DNA of 64,000 nucleotides from Oscillospiraceae bacterium (GTDB lineage Bacteria; Bacillota; Clostridia; Oscillospirales; Ruminococcaceae): the NCBI GenBank assembly GCA_022769565.1, contig JALEJQ010000015.1, forward strand, positions 1-64,000, given 5' to 3'. Position numbers and translations under genes: made by a program. This document shows, piece by piece, positions 1 to 8,347 of the stretch. Positions within the stretch are counted from its first letter, which is position 1, and the number at the start of each line of letters is the position of its first letter. The notes under the pieces were generated by a model, which saw only the letters and a program-made list of their open reading frames with translations, searched no databases and was not told where the DNA came from.

Positions 1-161
1 ATACTAATAACCATTTAACCTATGGATAAAATACGGCGGCTATAATACGCCCACTCTGCGTCAAACTCCCTTGACAGGCGGCAGCCTGCCTGCGGTCGTT
101 TTCCTTGATTGGTCGTATTCTATCCACCGTCTTTATCCATAGAACAAATGGTTATTAGTAT
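1..161. repeat. Palindromic element family A, copy A1
   Basis: Bases 1-16 (ATACTAATAACCATTT) are the exact reverse complement of 146-161, and the arms continue as an imperfect inverted repeat of about 50 bp per side. The core contains CACTCTGCGTCAA. The termini and most of the core are repeated in inverted orientation at 39945-40177, and a diverged copy lies at 21915-22075. The element supplies the TAA stop codon of the deacetylase gene (155-157). A TA target duplication of MITE type would fit the ends, but no transposase is present. The window begins exactly at the element's outer end, as if the assembly broke at a repeat. Confidence 0.85.
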
Positions 162-955
162 CCTACAACAGTATACAAATTATAATCGCTGCCCGATATT
201 TCAACGCCCTTTGCTTCAAAAAGCTCGGACACGGTGGCAAACTGATAGCCTTCGTCCAGAAGCGAGGGTATTATGGTATCAAGTGCTTCCACTGTGGGAG
301 TGTTGCCCGAAGCGTCGTGAAGAAGTATTATAGTACCGTCCTTCACCTGAGCCAGAGTTTTTTCTATGCGCTGCTCAACGGTAACGTTCTTGTCCCAATC
401 GTTGCAGCCGACACCGCAGATAAAGGGCATATCAATGTTTTCGTACATTGTTTCGTTAACGGCAATATAGGGCGGACGGAAGAAACGGGTAGTCTCCCCT
501 GTTATCTCCTTCACCTTATCGGAAACGAAATCCACCTCGGCGGTTATCTCCTCCGCAGTCATTTTGTTCATATATGGATGGGTCTTTGAGTGGTTGTCTA
601 TCTCACAGCCCATATCATAGGCACGCTTTACCACCTTTTCGGTCTGTGCGTTTATATTGTTTCCGATAAGAAAGAACGAACCGGGAACGCCGTATTTTTC
701 AAGCATATCAAGCACCAGAGGCGTTGTGTCCGTGTTGGGACCGTCGTCAAAGGTAAGAGCAATAACAGGCTTTTCGGGGTCTATCTCATATTCCAGCCTT
801 GTCACAGCCGTTTCGGTCTGAGTTTCGGTAACGGTTTCGCTGTTTCTCATAACAAAGCTGCCGCTTTCGGCAACGGTCACAGCACCGTCAGCCTTTGCAG
901 CGCAGGATGTAAGGAGCATTGCCGATAAAATTGCCGTAAATATTGCTTTTTTCAT
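155..955 (-). CDS. Polysaccharide deacetylase (NodB/CE4-like) lipoprotein
   Basis: A 266-residue protein with a lipoprotein signal ending in the lipobox LTSC near residue 18, so it is expected on the outer face of the membrane. The NodB-homology domain (about 60-250) shows the CE4 motifs: TFDDGP (catalytic and metal Asp), HSKTHP (metal His pair), RPPY, and LLHD at the end. CE4 enzymes remove N- or O-acetyl groups from peptidoglycan, chitin-type or xylan-type polymers; which substrate is used here cannot be told. The last codons run into repeat A1, which provides the stop codon. It lies 72 bp downstream of the unknown membrane protein gene on the same strand. Confidence 0.88.
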   Translation of the reverse strand: MKKAIFTAILSAMLLTSCAAKADGAVTVAESGSFVMRNSETVTETQTETAVTRLEYEIDPEKPVIALTFDDGPNTDTTPLVLDMLEKYGVPGSFFLIGNNINAQTEKVVKRAYDMGCEIDNHSKTHPYMNKMTAEEITAEVDFVSDKVKEITGETTRFFRPPYIAVNETMYENIDMPFICGVGCNDWDKNVTVEQRIEKTLAQVKDGTIILLHDASGNTPTVEALDTIIPSLLDEGYQFATVSELFEAKGVEISGSDYNLYTVVGY

Positions 956-982
956 TTTTCTGTCAACCTTTCTTTATAAAAT

Positions 983-1010
983 CAACGGGCGGATATTATC
1001 CGCCCGAATT
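983..1010 (-). terminator. Hairpin between membrane-protein gene and deacetylase
   Basis: A near-perfect palindrome, CGGGCGGATA/TATCCGCCCG (985-1006), is followed on the minus strand by a T-rich stretch (TTGATTTTAT) and on the plus strand by AATTTTTATTT. It lies 21 bp after the stop of the upstream minus-strand gene, where an intrinsic terminator is expected. The minus-strand T-tract is interrupted, so termination may be partial. Confidence 0.55.
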
Positions 1011-1026
1011 TTTATTTACAATTGTA

Positions 1027-1914
1027 TTATTCCGTAACCGCAGTTGTGACTGCTGCGTTATCCTCCGCAGAGCCGCCGAACTTTTCCTTTACTGCGTTGA
1101 TTATTTTGTAAATAGCGTCAAACATAGGATAATCCGCTTCAAAATAGGTGTGGGTCCAGTTATCGTCAAGGAAATCATATTCTATAGTTCCGTCTGCGTT
1201 TATCGTTGAGTAATCGTCCTCGTTGAAATACTCCTCGTTGTTGATATACAGCTTCTTTCCGTCCCAGCGGCACTCCATTGTTGTGGGGTTATTCGCCTGC
1301 TTGACCAGCTTTTTAATGGTGGTATCAAGCTTGAACATACCCATAATGTCAATGTCAAGGGTGTTGGGTTCAACATAGACCGCCGTTTTGCCCGAGGACT
1401 TGTTCTCAACGTTCATAACATAGTAGCGGAAGGTTCCCGAGGGTGAAAGTCCCTGCTCCATAACAGTATCGATCGTAGTTACCCTGAACACGTTCATTAT
1501 AAGGAAAAACGCAATGCAGGCAATAATGTAAAGCAGCAGAAATACCGTTCCGAACACCGTTTTCACCGTATCGTTCATCTTGCAGGAGAAAAACCCGAAC
1601 ACCGTTACAATTGCCGCAGGTATAAGCAGCGGCCAGTTTCCCCAGTAAAGAAGCAGCGACGGCAGGAACGCAAACATATTAAGTATGTTGAATATGCAGG
1701 TGAGGATCGACCGCCTTGTATAGAACATCAGCAGTCCTACCACTACCGAGATGGCAGAGTATACCAGCGCAAATTTCAGCGTGTCCACAAACTCTATCTT
1801 GTAAAACAGCGCCGAATATGCAAAGTAAAGAAGTCCCAGAGTATATACTCCGTTCAGGATGCTTACAAACATAATAAACCACTTGTTTTTCAGCACCTTC
1901 ATAACCTTTTCCAT
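1027..1914 (-). CDS. Unknown protein with five membrane segments and an extracytoplasmic domain
   Basis: A 295-residue protein I do not recognise. The first ~145 residues hold about five hydrophobic segments (roughly 10-35, 45-65, 70-95, 98-117 and 120-143). They are followed by a soluble polar domain (150-275) and a short Ala/Thr/Glu-rich tail. The soluble part has alternating polar and aromatic residues and the phrase LYINNEEYFNED, but no catalytic motif I can name. The start is supported by AGGGAG seven bases upstream of the ATG. It is transcribed in the same direction as the deacetylase downstream. Whether the two are functionally linked is unknown. Confidence 0.7.
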   Translation of the reverse strand: MEKVMKVLKNKWFIMFVSILNGVYTLGLLYFAYSALFYKIEFVDTLKFALVYSAISVVVGLLMFYTRRSILTCIFNILNMFAFLPSLLLYWGNWPLLIPAAIVTVFGFFSCKMNDTVKTVFGTVFLLLYIIACIAFFLIMNVFRVTTIDTVMEQGLSPSGTFRYYVMNVENKSSGKTAVYVEPNTLDIDIMGMFKLDTTIKKLVKQANNPTTMECRWDGKKLYINNEEYFNEDDYSTINADGTIEYDFLDDNWTHTYFEADYPMFDAIYKIINAVKEKFGGSAEDNAAVTTAVTE

Positions 1915-2030
1915 AAAAAAACTCCCTAATCAGAATGACATTAAGCTCCGTCCGCTTATATGATAGCATACTATTCCCGTCAAAGCAAGAAAAAACAGGT
2001 TACAAAGCGGTGAGCATACGGTTACAAAGG

Positions 2031-2294
2031 TCATTCCTTTTCTTCCGTGTCCTCCGAACCGAACATTTTTATCGTCATAAGTATTCCGCATACGGAATTC
2101 ACAGCCGCAATGACAAGAGCCGTTATATTAAGGGCAATTCCTGCAGAGCTGCTGAGTTTTTTTCTCTTTTTTACGCCAAGTGCAAGCCCCGTTACAGAGC
2201 AGGAATAAGCAACAGCAGGAACAAAGAAGGAAAATACCGTTCCCACAATGCCAAGAACAAGACTTGATACGCATAATTTCTTCTTTTCGGTCAT
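2031..2294 (-). CDS. Small two-helix membrane protein, DUF4190-like
   Basis: An 87-residue protein with two hydrophobic helices (about 8-35 and 50-75) separated by a basic loop (KKRKKLSS) and an acidic C-terminus (DTEEKE). The pattern SLVLGIVG..SFF..A followed by a GIALNI helix resembles DUF4190-type proteins, which have no established function. GGAGG seven bases before the ATG supports the start. It stands between the membrane protein and the carboxypeptidase gene on the same strand, 39 bp after the latter. Confidence 0.65.
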   Translation of the reverse strand: MTEKKKLCVSSLVLGIVGTVFSFFVPAVAYSCSVTGLALGVKKRKKLSSSAGIALNITALVIAAVNSVCGILMTIKMFGSEDTEEKE

Positions 2295-2333
2295 AAAACT
2301 GCCTCCGGTTATAAAATTTGAGATTCGATTTGA

Positions 2334-3692
2334 TCAGAAGCGGCGGCGCTTGCCTGAAACACGCTTCATTTTTCTTCTGCGCTTTTTAACCGCAGCCGCA
2401 TATATGATAACATATGCAATTATAAGCACAACGGCAATGCCTGCCGCCAGCTTGAACCAGAATGAACCCACAAAAGCCTTTGCTTTCATTATATTGTAGT
2501 CTATCTGAGAAAGCTCCACACCCTCCTTTGCGATAAGGTCAACGCTGCAGAGCACCTCGCCGGAAAGGGAAAGAGTGTATGTGCCAAGCTTCTGTCCCTT
2601 TGCAATGGGCGCTGTTACAGAACCGTCGCTGTTGGTGTAATCCTCGGTGCTTATTTCCGTTTTAAGGGTGGAAACATCAAGTGTCGCAGGCCAGAGTGTG
2701 TAATAATCCTCGGCAGGAACAAGCAGAACGTGGTCGCTGTCCTGTCCGAGAAGAACGGGCAGCTCGGTTATTTCCTGACTTGTGGAAAGTATTTTTTCGT
2801 AAGAGAAGTTGTTAAACGCCCATTCGTATATGTTCTTGTGGTCCTCATACTGACCGTTGGCCTTGTTTCCCTCAGCGTCGTACATAGGCGCTCCAAGGGT
2901 AACAAGCAGGTAGTTGTTTCCGTCCTTTCTTGCCATGGAAACAAGGTTTCTGCCCGATTCGTCAAGAGTACCCGTTTTAAGTCCCCTTGCGTACTGATAG
3001 TAGAAATCACTGCCTGTGGAAAGCATTTTGTTGGTGTGATAAATGGTAGCCCAGCCCTCCGCCTGATAGTTGGTGGCCTTCATTGTGTACTGGGTGGTGC
3101 AGGCTATCTCAACGAACTTGGGATAATTCTCAACGGCGTATTTTGCAATAAGCGCCATATCCCTTGCGTTTGTGTACTGGTCGGGGTCGTGAAGTCCGTG
3201 GGGGTTGACGAAGTGGGTTCCCGTGCAGCCGATTTCCTCCGCCTTTTGGTTCATCATATCAACAAAGTTTGGTATGCTCTCGCCGCCAACGTTGTAAGCA
3301 AGTATTCCGGCGGATTCGCAGGCGGAATACATAAGCATTGAATACATAAGGTCGGCAACGGTGGCTATCTCGCCTCTTGAAAAGCCTACCGCCGAAGCGC
3401 CCTGACCGTAAAGCTCGTCAAAGACCACAAGCGGAGCCTCAAACGTAGTATTATCCAGATCCTTCACATTATCCAGAACCACCATAGCCGTCATTATCTT
3501 TGTAAGAGAAGCAGGATATATCTTCTTTGTGGGATTTTTTTCGTAAACGGTAATGTCCTTGTCAAGGTTGATAAGAACGGCAGCCTCGCTGTTTACCGTG
3601 AAATTCGGCGTAAAGGTTATAGCATCCGACCTGAGCGGAACAAAAAGGGCGAAGATCAGCGCCGCCGCTATAATTACAGACAATTTTTTCAT
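2334..3692 (-). CDS. dacF: D-alanyl-D-alanine carboxypeptidase (PBP5/DacF type)
   Basis: A low-molecular-weight penicillin-binding protein of 452 residues that trims the terminal D-Ala from peptidoglycan pentapeptides outside the membrane. It has a signal peptide (1-24), the S11 peptidase domain with SLTK at 62-65 (nucleophile Ser, general-base Lys), a KTG motif (GLKTGT) and a C-terminal membrane anchor followed by a very basic tail (KKRRRKMKR). The middle SxN motif appears as SAC (YSACESAG), so the usual Asn is Cys. The ATG at 3692 is preferred over an upstream TTG because GGAGG stands six bases before it. The family assignment is firm; dacF versus dacA/B naming is loose. Confidence 0.9.
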   Translation of the reverse strand: MKKLSVIIAAALIFALFVPLRSDAITFTPNFTVNSEAAVLINLDKDITVYEKNPTKKIYPASLTKIMTAMVVLDNVKDLDNTTFEAPLVVFDELYGQGASAVGFSRGEIATVADLMYSMLMYSACESAGILAYNVGGESIPNFVDMMNQKAEEIGCTGTHFVNPHGLHDPDQYTNARDMALIAKYAVENYPKFVEIACTTQYTMKATNYQAEGWATIYHTNKMLSTGSDFYYQYARGLKTGTLDESGRNLVSMARKDGNNYLLVTLGAPMYDAEGNKANGQYEDHKNIYEWAFNNFSYEKILSTSQEITELPVLLGQDSDHVLLVPAEDYYTLWPATLDVSTLKTEISTEDYTNSDGSVTAPIAKGQKLGTYTLSLSGEVLCSVDLIAKEGVELSQIDYNIMKAKAFVGSFWFKLAAGIAVVLIIAYVIIYAAAVKKRRRKMKRVSGKRRRF

Positions 3693-3765
3693 AGTTATCC
3701 TCCGGATATGAACTCCTGTCAAAGCACAGAATACATCTGCGCCTGTAATTTTGCGTTATACATTA

Positions 3766-3794
3766 ATTATACCAAATATATTTGCAAAATGGAA
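3766..3794 (-). promoter_or_regulatory. Predicted sigma-A promoter of the carboxypeptidase gene
   Basis: On the minus strand a perfect TATAAT (3766-3771) with an extended TGn lies 17 bp from a weak -35 box TTCCAT (3789-3794). It is about 70 bp upstream of the start codon. Confidence 0.55.
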
Positions 3795-3837
3795 GTATTT
3801 AAGCAAAATAATTTACTGCAAATTTTTCCGCCCCGTT

Positions 3838-4599
3838 TTATTCAATATCCACTCCGAACATTTCCGCCCATGCAGGCTTGTATCCGCAGCTTGCCGCAAC
3901 GTTCTGAGAAGCGATGTTTCCGCTCCACGTTCCGTAATAAGGCACAGCACCGTGCATAAGCACCTCATATGTAAGCGCCGACACAAGCTCGGAGGCAACG
4001 CCCATTCTCCTATACTGGGGAAGAACGTCTATACCTATCTGCCAGAAGCGGTCGCTGTCGTTGCTTGCGCCTGCCATACCCATTATCTCGTTTCCGTTAA
4101 GAGCGCACACTGCAAGCACATCTCTGCGCTTTTTTGAGTTGTCGTAAAGCAAAGCGTTGGAAAAGCCCTTGTAATCGTAAAGTATCTCCGCAATTTCCTC
4201 CTGCTCGTACACTCTCAGGTTAAAGCCGCCCTTCCGCACATATTTATAAGGCGTATGAGGGAGATAATAAATAGTCACCTCTCCCACGGTCTTGTTAAAG
4301 GTCTGCAGCTCCCTGTCAAGAAGATAGCGCACCTTTCCCGTAAAAAGCTGGCTGCCCTCATATTTTTCCATAACGCTGCTCACAAAGGGCAGGATACGCC
4401 TGTCAGCCGCCGCTACGGCAGCACCGCCCATTATCGCCATGCGGAAAAAATCGGGGTTTTCGGTTATGCAGCGCCTGCCATCGTTAAGACCCGATTCAAA
4501 CGCCCTGTTCTCTCTGCCGAAAAAGTCCTCGGGACGGCAGGAGTAGTCACGGCTAAGCTGATATGCGGCAGCCTCCGCAAGTTCGCTGTGATATATCAA
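3838..4599 (-). CDS. GNAT-family N-acetyltransferase
   Basis: A 253-residue protein whose C-terminal half (about 150-250) is a GNAT fold. The acetyl-CoA pyrophosphate-binding segment is visible as QIGIDVLPQYRRMGVASEL (the RRxGxA pattern), followed by GTWSGNIASQNVAASCGYKP, the typical late strand/helix. The N-terminal half (about 1-140) resembles the helper domain seen in some two-domain GNATs and has no motif I can name. Substrate unknown. Its ATG overlaps the stop of the upstream Nudix gene by four bases (ATGA), so the two are translationally coupled, which suggests a shared job in metabolite clean-up or modification. Confidence 0.82.
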   Translation of the reverse strand: MIYHSELAEAAAYQLSRDYSCRPEDFFGRENRAFESGLNDGRRCITENPDFFRMAIMGGAAVAAADRRILPFVSSVMEKYEGSQLFTGKVRYLLDRELQTFNKTVGEVTIYYLPHTPYKYVRKGGFNLRVYEQEEIAEILYDYKGFSNALLYDNSKKRRDVLAVCALNGNEIMGMAGASNDSDRFWQIGIDVLPQYRRMGVASELVSALTYEVLMHGAVPYYGTWSGNIASQNVAASCGYKPAWAEMFGVDIE

Positions 4600-5099
4600 T
4601 TCCGCTCCTCCGATCCGCTCAGATACTTTTTCAGCAGACTTTGACCGATACTGTCCTTCCGCAGAAGCTCCTCAGCCTTTTCTATAGGGAAATAATCTGC
4701 ACTGTCCACCTCGGAGGACAGCTTCAAAGCACCCTTTTTCACTCTGCACAGAAAGCCTATCATAAGATTTCCGCTTTTTCCGTGGTAGCTGCTGCCGATG
4801 TACCGGGTTTCGGAAACGTCAAGTCCTATTTCCTCCCTGACTTCCCTTACAGCCGCCTCTTCCGGCGTTTCGCCCTCTTTTACATAGCCTGCAACGTTAA
4901 CATAGTGCTCCGAAACATAGCTTTGCTTTATAAGGACTATCTCTCCGCCCTCTTCCGTTACGCAAAGGCATATAACGCAGGAGTAGGAAAAGGGAAAGAA
5001 GGGTCTGCGGCAGTTTTCGCAGTAGGGCGTTTCGCCGTCGTCGCCGCAGTTCATGCTCCCCAGCTTTTTTCCGCATTGGGGACAATATTTAAAGGTCAT
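4596..5099 (-). CDS. Nudix hydrolase with N-terminal zinc ribbon
   Basis: A 167-residue protein. An N-terminal CPxCG...CxxC zinc ribbon (5-31) precedes a Nudix domain with the full signature G-x5-E-x7-REVREEIG-L (about residues 72-94), whose glutamates bind the catalytic metal. The zinc-ribbon plus Nudix layout is that of NudC-like NADH/NAD-cap pyrophosphatases, but the protein is much shorter than NudC (about 260), so the substrate is left open. It is the first gene of a two-gene unit with the GNAT gene. Confidence 0.85.
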   Translation of the reverse strand: MTFKYCPQCGKKLGSMNCGDDGETPYCENCRRPFFPFSYSCVICLCVTEEGGEIVLIKQSYVSEHYVNVAGYVKEGETPEEAAVREVREEIGLDVSETRYIGSSYHGKSGNLMIGFLCRVKKGALKLSSEVDSADYFPIEKAEELLRKDSIGQSLLKKYLSGSEERN

Positions 5100-5168
5100 T
5101 TTTATCTCCTTATTGTATATTATTTAATAAATAAAACAATTTGTATATAGACTTTATGATCGTTATGA

Positions 5169-5211
5169 CAAAAAAGCGAACAAAACCTCATTAATTCTGT
5201 TCGCTTTCTTT
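5169..5211 (-). terminator. Intrinsic terminator downstream of typA
   Basis: The stem AAGCGAACA/TGTTCGCTT (5174-5182 with 5198-5206) is followed on the minus strand by TTTTTT, 80 bp after the typA stop. A shorter T-run on the other side may let it act both ways. Confidence 0.8.
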
Positions 5212-5288
5212 ACTTATTATACTTCATAATGCGCCCTGCATACATTAAACGCATATGAATATTTTTTTAACTGTTTGTATATATCGGA

Positions 5289-7112
5289 TCACTGACCCAG
5301 CTTTGCTCTTGTCTTTGCACGAAGGCTGTTATCCAGTATCTTCTTTCTTATACGGATAGACTTGGGGGTTATTTCCAGAAGCTCATCGTCAGCAATGAAT
5401 TCAAGGCTATCCTCAAGAGAGAGTATTCTGGGCGGAATAAGTCTGAGAGCGTCGTCCGAGCCGCTTGCACGGGTATTTGTAAGGTGCTTTTTCTTGCAGA
5501 CGTTGACAACAAGATCTTCAACCTTAGGCGACTGACCGATTATCATTCCCTCGTAAACAGGAACGCCTGCGCCGATGAACAGCGTACCTCTTTCCTGAGC
5601 GTTGTAAAGACCGTAGGTAACGGCTTCACCCGTTTCAAAGCATACAAGGGAGCCTGTGTTTCTTCTGGGGATGTCTCCCTTGTAGGGCTGGTAATCATAG
5701 AAAACGGAGCTCATTACGCCCTCGCCCTTTGTATCGGTAAGGAATTCAGACTTGTAGCCGAAAAGGCCTCTTGACGGGATAAGGAATTCTATCTTCATTC
5801 TGCTTCCTGCAGGGTGCATGGACTGCAGCTCTGCCTTTCTGCTGCCAAGCTTCTCCATAACTGCACCTACGCCGTCCTCGGGAACGTCGATAACAAGGCG
5901 TTCGATAGGCTCGCACATAACGCCGTCAATTTCCTTCATCAGCACCTTAGGCGTGGAAACGGAAAGCTCATAGCCCTCACGGCGCATATTTTCAATAAGT
6001 ATTGAAAGGTGCATTTCGCCTCTTCCCGCAACACGGAAGGAATCGGTGTTTTCCGTTTCGGAAACTCTCAGGGAAACATCGCGGAGGGTCTCCTTGAAAA
6101 GACGTTCTCTCAGCTGTCTTGAAGTAACGAACTTGCCCTCTCTGCCTGCAAAGGGGCTGTCGTTTACGGAGAAGGTCATTTCAACGGTAGGCTCGGAAAT
6201 TTTAACGAAGGGCACAGGTTCAAACTGCGAAACATCACAGAGAGTATCTCCGATAGTAATATCCTCAATACCGGATATCCACACAATGTCGCCAACGGTA
6301 GCTTCCTGTACAGGCACCTTGTTAAGTCCCTGTATCTGGTAAATGGTAACTACCTTGCTGTTGTAAGGCTTTCTGTTGCCGTGGAAATCGCCGACGGTGA
6401 CCTGCTCGTTGACTTTCAGCGTACCTCTTTCGATACGTCCGATACCTGTTCTGCCCACATAATCGTTATAGTCAATGGAAGAAATAAGCATCTGTGTGGG
6501 AGCCTCGGGGTCGCCCTCGGGAGCAGGAATATGGTCAAGGATAGTTTCAAAAAGGGGAACAAGGTCGGTTCCCGTTTCATACTGGCTGAGGGAAGCTGTG
6601 CCTGCACGGCCGGAGCAGAAAAGTACGGGGCTTTCAAGCTGTTCATCGCTTGCATCAAGGTCGAGAAGAAGCTCCAGCACTTCATCGCCTATTTCATCAA
6701 GACGGGCGTCGGGACGGTCTATCTTGTTTACAACAACGATTATCCTAAGTCCCATTTCAAGCGCCTTCTGGAGAACAAAACGGGTCTGGGGCATACAGCC
6801 CTCCGCAGCGTCTACAAGAAGAACAACGCCGTCAACCATTTTAAGGACACGCTCAACTTCTCCTCCGAAATCGGCGTGACCCGGGGTGTCGATAATGTTT
6901 ATCTTTACGCCCTTATAGCTTACAGAAGTGTTTTTTGCAAGGATAGTGATACCTCTTTCACGCTCAATGTCGTTGGAATCCATTACACGGTCCTCAACAG
7001 CCTGATTTTCTCTGAAAGCACCGCCCTGTTTGAGCATTTCGTCAACAAGAGTGGTCTTGCCGTGGTCAACGTGGGCAATGATAGCAATGTTTCTTAAATC
7101 TTCTCTTACCAT
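5289..7112 (-). CDS. typA: Ribosome-associated GTPase TypA/BipA
   Basis: A 607-residue translational GTPase. The G motifs are all present: AHVDHGKTT (P-loop), RGITI (switch I), DTPGHADF, NKIDRP and a SGRAG-type G5. They are followed by domain II (beta barrel), the EF-G-like domains III and V and the BipA-specific C-terminal domain ending in KKILDNSLRAKTRAKLGQ. BipA acts on 50S assembly and stress or cold adaptation. The ATG at 7112 is chosen over the TTG 18 bases upstream because GGAAAGGGAAG lies just before it. Length and domain order are as usual for the family. It is monocistronic, ending in a strong terminator. Confidence 0.96.
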   Translation of the reverse strand: MVREDLRNIAIIAHVDHGKTTLVDEMLKQGGAFRENQAVEDRVMDSNDIERERGITILAKNTSVSYKGVKINIIDTPGHADFGGEVERVLKMVDGVVLLVDAAEGCMPQTRFVLQKALEMGLRIIVVVNKIDRPDARLDEIGDEVLELLLDLDASDEQLESPVLFCSGRAGTASLSQYETGTDLVPLFETILDHIPAPEGDPEAPTQMLISSIDYNDYVGRTGIGRIERGTLKVNEQVTVGDFHGNRKPYNSKVVTIYQIQGLNKVPVQEATVGDIVWISGIEDITIGDTLCDVSQFEPVPFVKISEPTVEMTFSVNDSPFAGREGKFVTSRQLRERLFKETLRDVSLRVSETENTDSFRVAGRGEMHLSILIENMRREGYELSVSTPKVLMKEIDGVMCEPIERLVIDVPEDGVGAVMEKLGSRKAELQSMHPAGSRMKIEFLIPSRGLFGYKSEFLTDTKGEGVMSSVFYDYQPYKGDIPRRNTGSLVCFETGEAVTYGLYNAQERGTLFIGAGVPVYEGMIIGQSPKVEDLVVNVCKKKHLTNTRASGSDDALRLIPPRILSLEDSLEFIADDELLEITPKSIRIRKKILDNSLRAKTRAKLGQ

Positions 7113-7273
7113 ATAAACTTCCCTTTCCAAAAATGAAATTTTTTATACAAAATATTTCAAAAAACAGTTCAAAATAATCGAAAACAACGTTTTACCGCAA
7201 AATTATGCAGTTTCGACTATATATTTTAACAATAAACAAATAATATATTTATCCTCGACAAATATATTACTGC

Positions 7274-7306
7274 ATAAAAAAACCTTGCAGATGATTCTGC
7301 AAGGTA
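7274..7306 (-). terminator. Intrinsic terminator of the tRNA operon
   Basis: ACCTTGCAG/CTGCAAGGT stem (7282-7304) followed on the minus strand by seven T residues, directly after tRNA-Tyr. Confidence 0.88.
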
Positions 7307-7311
7307 AAAGC

Positions 7312-7395
7312 TGGTGGAGGAGGGTGGATTCGAACCACCGAAGCCGAAGCAACAGATTTACAGTCTGCCCCCTTTGGCCACTCGGGAACTCCTCC
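7312..7395 (-). tRNA. tRNA-Tyr (GTA)
   Basis: The minus strand folds as a class II tRNA: acceptor GGAGGAG (7389-7395) pairs with 7316-7322, the anticodon loop is CTGTAAA (GTA), there is a long variable arm, and the T-arm GGTGG-TTCGAAT-CCACC. Discriminator A at 7315; CCA is encoded at 7312-7314. It is third in the Pro-Thr-Tyr operon. Confidence 0.95.
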
Positions 7396-7421
7396 GAATA
7401 AATTTCTCATTAAAGAGAAAT

Positions 7422-7497
7422 TGGAGCTGGTGGACGGACTCGAACCCCCGACCTGCTGATTACAAATCAGCTGCTCTACCAACTGAGCTACACCAGC
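7422..7497 (-). tRNA. tRNA-Thr (TGT)
   Basis: Cloverleaf on the minus strand with acceptor GCTGGTG (7491-7497) pairing with 7426-7432, anticodon loop TTTGTAA (TGT), T-loop TTCGAGT, discriminator U and an encoded CCA (7422-7424). It lies 30 bp upstream of tRNA-Tyr. Confidence 0.95.
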
Positions 7498-7613
7498 TTA
7501 TCAAAGAAACACATTTTTTCGTTTCTTTCAAGCGACGTGTTTTATTTTATCACACTATCCGACATTTGTCAAGCACTTTCTTCAAGTTTAACAAATTGTT
7601 CACAAAGAAGTAT

Positions 7614-7690
7614 TGGTCGGGGCGACAGGACTTGAACCTGCGGCATCTTGGTCCCAAACCAAGCACTCTACCAAACTGAGTTACGCCCCG
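7614..7690 (-). tRNA. tRNA-Pro (TGG)
   Basis: Cloverleaf on the minus strand with acceptor CGGGGCG (7684-7690) pairing with 7618-7624, anticodon loop TTTGGGA (TGG), T-loop TTCAAGT, discriminator A and an encoded CCA (7614-7616). It is the first gene of the tRNA operon. Confidence 0.95.
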
Positions 7691-7719
7691 TTCCAAACGT
7701 GCCGTAAGACAACTTAATT

Positions 7720-7748
7720 ATTATACTACAAGCCGCAGCTTTTGTCAA
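7720..7748 (-). promoter_or_regulatory. Consensus promoter of the tRNA operon
   Basis: On the minus strand TTGACA (7743-7748) and TATAAT (7720-7725) are separated by exactly 17 bp, 30 bp upstream of tRNA-Pro. This is a perfect sigma-A promoter, as expected for stable RNA. Confidence 0.9.
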
Positions 7749-7872
7749 GCAGTATTTTTAAAAACATCCCTAAAATTCAGCAAAACTATAAATTTTGTAT
7801 ATTTGTTACTATTGACAAAATTAAAAAATTTAAATTTATGTCCTTTTTTATAAAAAATCCGGCGTTTACTTG

Positions 7873-7901
7873 TTGCAAAATTTATACTATTGTGATATAA
7901 T
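7873..7901 (+). promoter_or_regulatory. Predicted promoter of the ATP synthase operon
   Basis: TTGCAA (7873-7878), a 17-bp spacer, and TATAAT (7896-7901) with an extended TGn. It is about 40 bp upstream of atpI in an AT-rich stretch. Confidence 0.75.
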
Positions 7902-7939
7902 ATAAAAAGTTTATTGTGCCGGGAGAGTGAAGCGTTAAA

Positions 7940-8347
7940 ATGAGGATAAAAGGCCTGAGTCCTATGATAAACAAGGAGCTTTCGTTCCTTTTCCCAAGAG
8001 CGCTCATCCTTGACGGCATCATATACTTAATAACGCTGCCGTTTTACGGGTTCTGCATCGAGATACCGCTGGGGCTTGTCCTCGGCACGGCTGTTATGAC
8101 GCTGAATTTTATCCTGCTGGGATACTCTTCCGAGCGGGCGGTGGAAAAAAGGAGCGTTTCCTCTGCAAAGAGATATATGTTCCTCTTCTACCTTATAAGA
8201 TTCACCATTATGGGAATACTTTTTGCCGTAAGTGTAAAAACTTCCTATATAAACGTTGTGACTGCGGCTATACCTCAGCTTTACCCCAAAATATGTTATA
8301 CCCTTGACGCAGCGGTCAAAAAACGGAAGGAGGGAAAAGATTTATGA
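7940..8347 (+). CDS. atpI: ATP synthase subunit I (AtpI-like membrane protein)
   Basis: A 135-residue protein with four hydrophobic helices (about 20-40, 42-62, 78-98 and 100-118) at the head of the F1Fo operon, the place where the assembly factor AtpI normally sits. AtpI proteins assist c-ring assembly and may help Mg2+ or Ca2+ uptake. Sequence similarity is weak, so the call rests on position, size and topology. A GGGAGAG lies about 13 bases before the ATG; an in-frame ATG eight codons later is an alternative. The stop overlaps the atpB start by four bases (ATGA). Confidence 0.75.
   Translation: MRIKGLSPMINKELSFLFPRALILDGIIYLITLPFYGFCIEIPLGLVLGTAVMTLNFILLGYSSERAVEKRSVSSAKRYMFLFYLIRFTIMGILFAVSVKTSYINVVTAAIPQLYPKICYTLDAAVKKRKEGKDL

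Noticed and set aside
6381-7097. 238-codon plus-strand open frame
   Set aside because: Antisense to typA; mirrors its codon pattern.
7310-7500. Open frames across the tRNA region
   Set aside because: They read through tRNA-Tyr and tRNA-Thr genes; the cloverleafs explain the sequence.
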